Source: Bdellovibrionales bacterium (GTDB taxonomy: Bacteria; Bdellovibrionota; Bdellovibrionia; Bdellovibrionales; UBA1609). From it: a stretch of 38,418 nucleotides of DNA. The DNA is taken from assembly GCA_013216195.1 (NCBI GenBank), contig JABSOQ010000003.1:1-38418 (forward strand), given 5' to 3'. A model generated the notes under the pieces. It was given only the letters and a program-made list of their open reading frames with translations. It searched no databases and was not told the DNA's origin. Numbering within the stretch: position 1 is the stretch's first letter; each line of letters begins with the position of its first letter. The translations under genes and the position numbers were made by a program. Positions 33,578 through 38,418 of this stretch are shown here, in pieces.

Positions 33578-34945
33578 ATGAAGATGGATACAGTTATTTT
33601 CAGAGAGTACGATATTCGTGGAGTTTGGAACGAGCAATTTGATATCGAATTTGCAAAAGACCTCGGCAGAGCACTTTTCACCTACCTAAAAAAAGAGAGA
33701 TCTGTAGATAGCCCTACAATTTCAATCGGCTACGATGCTCGCTTAAGTAGCCCTGAAATTGCGGCTGCACTTACAGAGGGCTTTACTGGATGTGGGGGTG
33801 ATGTGAAGCTCCTCGGCTTGATTACATCGCCGATTAGCTATTTCTCCACCTTCACTCTAGATGTTGATGGTGCCTTCATGGTGACAGGAAGCCACAACCC
33901 ACCTGAGTTTAATGGCTTCAAAATTTCAGCTGGTAAGTCGACCATTTACGGTGAAGAGATTCAGAAACTCAGAGCTATTATTGAAAACAAAGATTTCTTT
34001 GAAGGCTCTGGTTCAGCCGAAGAGCACGATATCTTTCCAAGTTATTTGGCTCGCTACAAAGAAGAGTTTACAGACCTCAAAGACATTCCGGTGGTTTTAG
34101 ACTGTGGCAATGGTGCGGCCGGATGCATTGTAAAAGACCTTTTTGAAACGGTTGGCTTGAAGCCTGAAATACTTTTCGAAAAGCCAGATGGCACGTTTCC
34201 AAACCATCACCCTGACCCTACTGTTGAAAAGAACCTCAAAGATCTTCAGACATCTGTAAAAAGCTCAGGGGCTAAAGTAGGAATCGGTTTCGATGGAGAC
34301 GCTGATCGTATTGGTGTCGTAGATGAAACTGGTAAAATGATCTACGGAGATGAGCTTATGTGTCTATACTCAAAGTTCGTTCTTCAAGACTCGGCTGAAA
34401 AGAAGATTATCGGCGATGTGAAATGCTCCGACCGAATGTATGACTACATCGCCAAACATGGTGGTGAACCCGTAATGTGGAAAACAGGCCACAGCCTGAT
34501 TAAACAGAAAATCAAAGATGAAAAATCACCTTTCGGTGGTGAGATGAGTGGTCACATATTTTTCGCTGACCGTAACTACGGCTATGATGACGCTCTTTAC
34601 GCTGGTCTTAGAATTGTTGAGATCTTATCAAAGTCAGGTAAAACCATCACTGAACTTCTAAGTGACCTTCCAACTGCGTACAACACACCAGAGCTACGTA
34701 TTGATACAACGGAAGAAAAGAAGCATATGATTGTTGAGAGGCTGAAAGAGACTTTCTCTGCCCCTAGTGACGAATACAAAGCCAACCTCATAGACGGCAT
34801 CAGGGTTAGTTTTAAAAATGGTTGGGCCTTAGCCAGAGCCTCAAACACTCAACCCGTACTGGTATTGAGATTCGAAGCTGATTCTGAAGACAACTTGGCT
34901 CAAATTCGCTCTCAGTTTGATGAGGTTGTAAACCCACTATTGTAA
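33578..34945 (+). CDS. Phosphomannomutase/phosphoglucomutase
   Basis: This 455-residue alpha-D-phosphohexomutase interconverts hexose 1- and 6-phosphates for LPS and polysaccharide precursors. The phosphoserine loop is VTGSHNPPEFNG (Ser105), the Mg site is GFDGDADR (Asp239, Asp241, Asp243), the sugar-binding loop is GEMSGH (321-326) and the phosphate-binding loop is RASNTQPVLVLR near the end. It resembles ManB/AlgC-type enzymes that take both glucose and mannose, but specificity is not certain. GAGGTG precedes the ATG. A bidirectional hairpin follows the stop. Confidence 0.95.
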   Translation: MKMDTVIFREYDIRGVWNEQFDIEFAKDLGRALFTYLKKERSVDSPTISIGYDARLSSPEIAAALTEGFTGCGGDVKLLGLITSPISYFSTFTLDVDGAFMVTGSHNPPEFNGFKISAGKSTIYGEEIQKLRAIIENKDFFEGSGSAEEHDIFPSYLARYKEEFTDLKDIPVVLDCGNGAAGCIVKDLFETVGLKPEILFEKPDGTFPNHHPDPTVEKNLKDLQTSVKSSGAKVGIGFDGDADRIGVVDETGKMIYGDELMCLYSKFVLQDSAEKKIIGDVKCSDRMYDYIAKHGGEPVMWKTGHSLIKQKIKDEKSPFGGEMSGHIFFADRNYGYDDALYAGLRIVEILSKSGKTITELLSDLPTAYNTPELRIDTTEEKKHMIVERLKETFSAPSDEYKANLIDGIRVSFKNGWALARASNTQPVLVLRFEADSEDNLAQIRSQFDEVVNPLL

Positions 34946-34971
34946 TGGTTTAAGAACCAATAGTGATTTGT

Positions 34972-35003
34972 AAGGCCGCTCAGTTTGCGGCCTTATTTAT
35001 TTT
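34972..35003 (+). terminator. Terminator hairpin shared with the end of the facing gene
   Basis: AAGGCCGC and GCGGCCTT form an eight-pair stem followed by ATTTATTTT on the plus strand, 27 bases after the phosphohexomutase stop. The stem contains the last codons and stop of the convergent membrane-protein gene, so the same DNA serves both. Confidence 0.85.
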
Positions 35004-35720
35004 ACTGTGGTGGTAGACGTTTGTGAGCTTGTCGCTGGCAGCCCCCAGAAAAAACAATCCAAAAGAAATCAACAAATGAAACACTGCCCGCTTTTGGTTG
35101 TCTGCTTTACGCACCTCATAGTCAGCCCAGCGCTGTTTCATTGTTTCATCTTTTATCTGTTGAGTTCGACTCTCTAGGCTCTTCTGGTTTTCTGCGGCAA
35201 TATCTCTCTCTATTTGCTCGATTGAAGTCTGTTGGGAGTCACCAATTTCATGGGCAGATACTGGCTTTGCATTTGCAATCAAGTTCATTTGATCGAACAA
35301 GTTCTGTCTCTCTATTTGTTCTTTTGCCTCGGTACGTGCCTGTAAGTCTGTAATCTCTTGAGGCGCTTTAGTGGGCTTGAAGCTAATTGAAAAAGTGAGG
35401 AAAATCGCTATCGCTCCTACATAAATAAGAGTAGCAGATACAAGGTTCAAAGGGCTAAATTTGCTTTTGTGCTCTTCGGGTAAGTCTCTTGGTAGCAATT
35501 TCGACAACAAAGGGTTCGCCACTAGGGCTGGCCGAACCGAGGTGGTGTAAGCAGGTAGTAAGATCACGATAAAGATTGCAACACCAAATACTGAACCTGG
35601 CACACCAAAAGCATTTAAACCCGTCGTTAGCAAAAGCGCGAATGCCACAAGAAGAAAAACATCTAGTGCATTAAAGCTCATGTTCTTTATAATATCGGCT
35701 GTTTTGGTAAAATCGTTCAT
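34980..35720 (-). CDS. Membrane protein with long coiled-coil loop, unknown function
   Basis: This protein has 246 residues. Three hydrophobic segments (about 17-35, 40-58 and 93-110) are followed by a polar, Gln/Glu-rich helix of about 100 residues with coiled-coil character (for example IEQIERDIAAENQKSLESRTQ) and a last membrane helix near 215-233. No family is recognised. The start chosen has AGGAG seven bases away; two earlier ATGs are too close to or upstream of the SD sequence. It starts 11 bases after the stop of the 738-residue gene, so the two form an operon. Its last codons lie inside a terminator hairpin. Confidence 0.8.
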   Translation of the reverse strand: MNDFTKTADIIKNMSFNALDVFLLVAFALLLTTGLNAFGVPGSVFGVAIFIVILLPAYTTSVRPALVANPLLSKLLPRDLPEEHKSKFSPLNLVSATLIYVGAIAIFLTFSISFKPTKAPQEITDLQARTEAKEQIERQNLFDQMNLIANAKPVSAHEIGDSQQTSIEQIERDIAAENQKSLESRTQQIKDETMKQRWADYEVRKADNQKRAVFHLLISFGLFFLGAASDKLTNVYHHSKINKAAN

Positions 35721-35730
35721 TCTCATACTC

Positions 35731-37947
35731 CTATGCTGCATCAAAATTCTTGAAGGCCTGTTGTAATAGGCTTTTGATAAGGTTTCTTGCTAAATACTGC
35801 TGATATCTTTTGAAGTCGTCTCTCGCTATGTGTAGCTCTCTAGTTTTTTTGTTTGCTGCCAACTTGTCTTTTTGCCTCGGTAAAATGTTTCTGCCATCGT
35901 TTAGGTACTTGTAGAACTTTTGATTCTTTTCGAGATAAATGTAGGTTTTAAAATCGACAGGCATGTCGATATCAATATCATTAACTTGAATGGTAACCAT
36001 GTTCGGGTCTGCTTTAGAAACCTTCATCTCAGGAACAGACTCTGAGGTCTGCAAAAAGGTCAGAGCAATTTCTTCTCTCTGAGACTGTTCAAAGATTGTG
36101 AACAAGCCAACGTTGTCTTTCCAAAAATCAAATGTGAACTTCTCGGTGTCCATGATAAATGGGTTCTGACAAGTGACATCAATGCCTTGAGCTGAGAAGG
36201 TCGACTCAATAGACATCAACAATGTATCTAGAAGGTCTGAACCGAGTTCAAAGCCAATACCACTTCGACTAATCACCACATAGCCAGATAAAATACTCGT
36301 GTTAATCGGGATAACCCCAATCTTTTCCACATCTTCAATTTCAATTTTAACATCAGGGTCTGCTTCTGATGTCGCAGCTTTTAAAGCCTCTTTCATTAGA
36401 CTTCTGAATTTATCTTCTGATTCTTTGAGTTCGCCTTTCGGAACACCATCTAAACTGGCCTCTTTAAGTTTCTTTTTTTGTGCTGCTTTCTCATTCTCAG
36501 AGGTCTGTTCTTTTGATTTTTTACTGTCGCTCTCTCTTAGTCCACGTGAGGGGTGGGACTTACCCGAGGCAAAATCACCTTCATTTGCATCCTTTTTTGA
36601 TTTCGCATCGGCTCCGAGTTGATTCTCAGCCTGAGCTTTTTTGTTGAAGCCATCTTCATTAGCCCCTTGTTGAGCCCCTTTCTCTTTGCTCGAGAGGCCT
36701 TCGGCATTAGCTTGGTTCGGCTTTTTACTGTTTGGGCCTTCTTGAGAAAACTCTCCACCCTTACCCTTGGCTGCTTCTTGGGTGAGGTCGGGACCATCTT
36801 TTTTCTTGTCTCCTTTTTGTAGACCTAGTGACTTTTCATCCTTTTGAAGTCTTTGTTTCTCTTTTTCTTCTGAACCTTTTTGAAGATCTTTGCGACTTTG
36901 CTTCATTTCAAACGAAGCACCTGGGCGTGTATCTTGATTTTTTATCGCATCTTCTTGTGGCTTTTCATCTTTCTGCCACGGATACATTTTTCTCTGTGGT
37001 CTCTTCTTCTTTTTGAAACCTTGTTCGTCATATTCATCAAATGAGTTTGTTGAGGAAGACGCACTAGAGCTGTTTTGACTTCGACTCGCTGGCCCGGCTT
37101 TGTTGCCCTCTTGGGTAGCTGATGATCGACTTGCTGCTTTAGGACCAGATGTCTTCGCTGAGAAAGAGGTCTTAGAGGCGCTCTCTTGGGCTCTGGCCTG
37201 TTCAGCAGCTGACATTCCGCTGTGGCTAGGTCCTCTGGCTTCTCCTGCTTGTATCTTTCCACCCTTAGCGGCAGCTTCTGCTAGGTCTTGGGCCGCGCTC
37301 TTTTTGCTACCAGGCCCTGTGGCAGACTTCTGTATCAGAGGATCACGGCTTTCTGCGGCTCGTATTTGTGATGCTGCAGATCCCTTTACTGTGATTGGGC
37401 CGGTCTTTTTGTCATTGCTAAAAGTCTGATTGTCATCTGCGGAGCTTGCAGACCCTTTTACCTCTATGCTGTCTTTCTTGTTTGCTGCAACGGCTTTGCG
37501 CCTTTTGCGAGTCTTATCTTCGTACTTGTGTGGGTTGTGAACTCGGTCAAGAATCTGCCTTATAAATCGATGAAAACTCGGACCTGAAGGGTAACCAGAA
37601 AACTTATGCTGAAACCTAGAGTTACTTAGCTTCTGAATAGACATGCTGTCGCCGGTTTCACTAAACCCAATGGTGATTGCATTCATCGACTGACTAAGAA
37701 GTGTTGGAAGCCTCATCACATTTGGGTTCGGGTGATTTACTGACACCATCACCACTTCAGGCTGACTGTTTACGATTGTATCAATTGATTTAGCGATGTT
37801 GTTTTGGCAAACAGTTTCCCAACCTCTGCGATTCAAAAAACTTACAGCAGAGTTCATACCTGATGTGTCTTTTACCAGCATAAAGATTCTGATATCGAGT
37901 TCATCGATATCAACGTCTTTTGGTGCCTGACCTACTTCATCACTCAT
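35731..37947 (-). CDS. Receiver-like domain plus long disordered linker plus novel C-terminal domain
   Basis: This 738-residue protein has no signal peptide or membrane segment. Residues about 17-135 look like a response-regulator receiver fold (IRIFMLVKD at the first strand, PEVVMVSVN at the third), but the phosphoacceptor Asp is replaced by Ser/Val, so it should not be phosphorylated. Residues about 140-505 are disordered and rich in Lys, Gln, Glu, Gly, Ser and Ala. Residues about 505-738 form a folded alpha/beta domain of unknown type, ending in basic helices (KRYQQYLARNLIKSLLQQ). It is the first gene of a two-gene operon with a membrane protein. The function is unknown; scaffold or signalling roles are inferred from the design. 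Confidence 0.75.
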   Translation of the reverse strand: MSDEVGQAPKDVDIDELDIRIFMLVKDTSGMNSAVSFLNRRGWETVCQNNIAKSIDTIVNSQPEVVMVSVNHPNPNVMRLPTLLSQSMNAITIGFSETGDSMSIQKLSNSRFQHKFSGYPSGPSFHRFIRQILDRVHNPHKYEDKTRKRRKAVAANKKDSIEVKGSASSADDNQTFSNDKKTGPITVKGSAASQIRAAESRDPLIQKSATGPGSKKSAAQDLAEAAAKGGKIQAGEARGPSHSGMSAAEQARAQESASKTSFSAKTSGPKAASRSSATQEGNKAGPASRSQNSSSASSSTNSFDEYDEQGFKKKKRPQRKMYPWQKDEKPQEDAIKNQDTRPGASFEMKQSRKDLQKGSEEKEKQRLQKDEKSLGLQKGDKKKDGPDLTQEAAKGKGGEFSQEGPNSKKPNQANAEGLSSKEKGAQQGANEDGFNKKAQAENQLGADAKSKKDANEGDFASGKSHPSRGLRESDSKKSKEQTSENEKAAQKKKLKEASLDGVPKGELKESEDKFRSLMKEALKAATSEADPDVKIEIEDVEKIGVIPINTSILSGYVVISRSGIGFELGSDLLDTLLMSIESTFSAQGIDVTCQNPFIMDTEKFTFDFWKDNVGLFTIFEQSQREEIALTFLQTSESVPEMKVSKADPNMVTIQVNDIDIDMPVDFKTYIYLEKNQKFYKYLNDGRNILPRQKDKLAANKKTRELHIARDDFKRYQQYLARNLIKSLLQQAFKNFDAA

Positions 37948-38114
37948 GAAATAATTGATCCTAATGGGTTCATTCTCATTAGAATAAATCGGTGTTTTCA
38001 GATGGTTAGCTGAGTCCAGATAGACTCATTGTTATCGATTTTTAACTGTTTTCGGGCACAGACTTTTGTTGGGCTAAGGCTGTTTAGTTTTCTTTGAAGT
38101 CTTACTTATTCGAT

Positions 38115-38126
38115 CTCACATGTGAG
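38115..38126. promoter_or_regulatory. Twelve-base perfect palindrome, candidate operator
   Basis: CTCACATGTGAG reads the same on both strands, about 170 bases upstream of the 738-residue gene. Perfect palindromes of this size are typical of dimeric repressor sites. It differs from a CRP site, which has six bases between half-sites. Confidence 0.35.
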
Positions 38127-38213
38127 CATTTAATTTTTTCGAAAACATCACGACAGTCTAGACTTAGATATAGTGAAAGACGAGGGGTTAGAGACCCTAT
38201 CAGGCCAAATCGA

Positions 38214-38257
38214 TCCGCTAGAGCTTAGTCTGGTTTACAGTTTGAGGCTCTAGCGGA
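38214..38257 (-). terminator. Eleven-pair hairpin after atpE
   Basis: TCCGCTAGAGC and GCTCTAGCGGA are exact inverted copies around a 22-base loop, about 20 bases after the atpE stop. The following bases are not T-rich, so it is either a factor-dependent end or an mRNA-stabilising hairpin of the atp transcript. Confidence 0.5.
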
Positions 38258-38275
38258 GATTCTGCAATTTGAAAA

Positions 38276-38418
38276 TTACAAGTACTTGTAGATCAGTGCG
38301 AAAATCACAAGTGATTCGATAAACGCAAGACCAAGAATCATCGGAATGAACATTTCGCTTTGCGCTTGTGGGTTTCTAGAAATGCCGTCCATTGCTGAAG
38401 AAACAATGCGGCCTTGTG
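38276..38418 (-). CDS. atpE: ATP synthase subunit c (partial, C-terminal end)
   Basis: The last 47 codons of the c subunit are present; the N-terminal part lies beyond the window. [15 protein letters not shown] is the polar loop that contacts the F1 stalk, and [18 protein letters not shown] is the second membrane helix with the ion-carrying Glu. In the ring, each c subunit carries one proton or sodium ion and drives rotation. The residue after the Glu is Ser, but the first helix is needed to judge ion choice. Confidence 0.93.
   Translation of the reverse strand, partial: QGRIVSSAMDGISRNPQAQSEMFIPMILGLAFIESLVIFALIYKYL

Larger units (their letters stand above)
37948..38275. other. Regulatory stretch between atpE and the two-gene module
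   Basis: The 328 bases hold no convincing gene. Visible are a CTAATG/CATTAG inverted repeat (37961-37982) overlapping the SD region of the 738-residue gene, a 12-base palindrome at 38115-38126, and a long hairpin at 38214-38257. The module promoter should be here; I cannot fix its boxes. Confidence 0.5.

Noticed and set aside
38115-38126. CRP/FNR-type binding site
   Set aside because: The half-sites are joined without the spacer that this family needs.
38276-38418. Sodium-type ATP synthase c subunit, because the ion-carrying Glu is followed by Ser
   Set aside because: The other sodium ligands are in the missing first helix, and the following Leu and Phe differ from known sodium-type rings, so the call is not supported.

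Overview
The window looks like chromosomal DNA of a Gram-negative bacterium, most likely a Bdellovibrio-like member of the Bdellovibrionota (former Deltaproteobacteria). This is inferred from gene content: abundant lipoproteins and periplasmic folding factors, a stand-alone Fis-like protein, FHA and type IV pilin genes, a three-gene b558-type succinate dehydrogenase beside EtfBA, and a large S8 protease. It was not tested by database comparison. Coding density is high. I see no insertion sequence, prophage, CRISPR array, tRNA or rRNA, so this is mostly housekeeping DNA with a few lineage-specific modules.

Left part (1-9250, minus strand): a truncated signal-anchored protein and a small lipoprotein, then a tight seven-gene operon ending in a terminator at about 1867-1922. 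In transcription order the operon is: secreted protein, TPR-like secreted protein, LptM-like lipoprotein, dapA, dapB, a FolK-like protein lacking its catalytic aspartates, and a small transaldolase/fructose-6-phosphate aldolase. Upstream lies ftsK. Diaminopimelate made by DapA/DapB feeds lysine and peptidoglycan synthesis.

Centre (9251-23660): on the plus strand queE, a Fis-like regulator and dnaB. Then on the minus strand a group of pilin-like genes (pilin, small unknown, PilX-like, PilW-like) and rpsF-DUF2232-rplI, which lacks the usual rpsR and has a leader able to fold in two ways. Divergent from rpsF are an FHA-domain protein and an alpha/beta hydrolase joined by an ATGA overlap. These end at nine perfect copies of a 7-bp repeat and a bidirectional terminator, facing an S8 protease on the minus strand. 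A small unknown protein and a small membrane protein follow, separated by the longest gene-free stretch.

Right part (23661-38418): sdhCAB on the minus strand and, divergently, etfB-etfA-DUF374 acyltransferase. Next is a periplasmic folding cluster: a PpiC-type isomerase broken by one in-frame stop, a PpiC lipoprotein, SurA and PdxA, then a phosphohexomutase. Convergent to these, on the minus strand, is a two-gene module of unknown function: a 738-residue protein with a receiver-like domain that lacks the phosphoacceptor and a very long disordered linker, followed by a membrane/coiled-coil protein. The window ends inside atpE.

The best candidates for new biology are the 35720-37947 module, the FolK-like pseudoenzyme in the dap operon, the interrupted isomerase and the rpsF leader.
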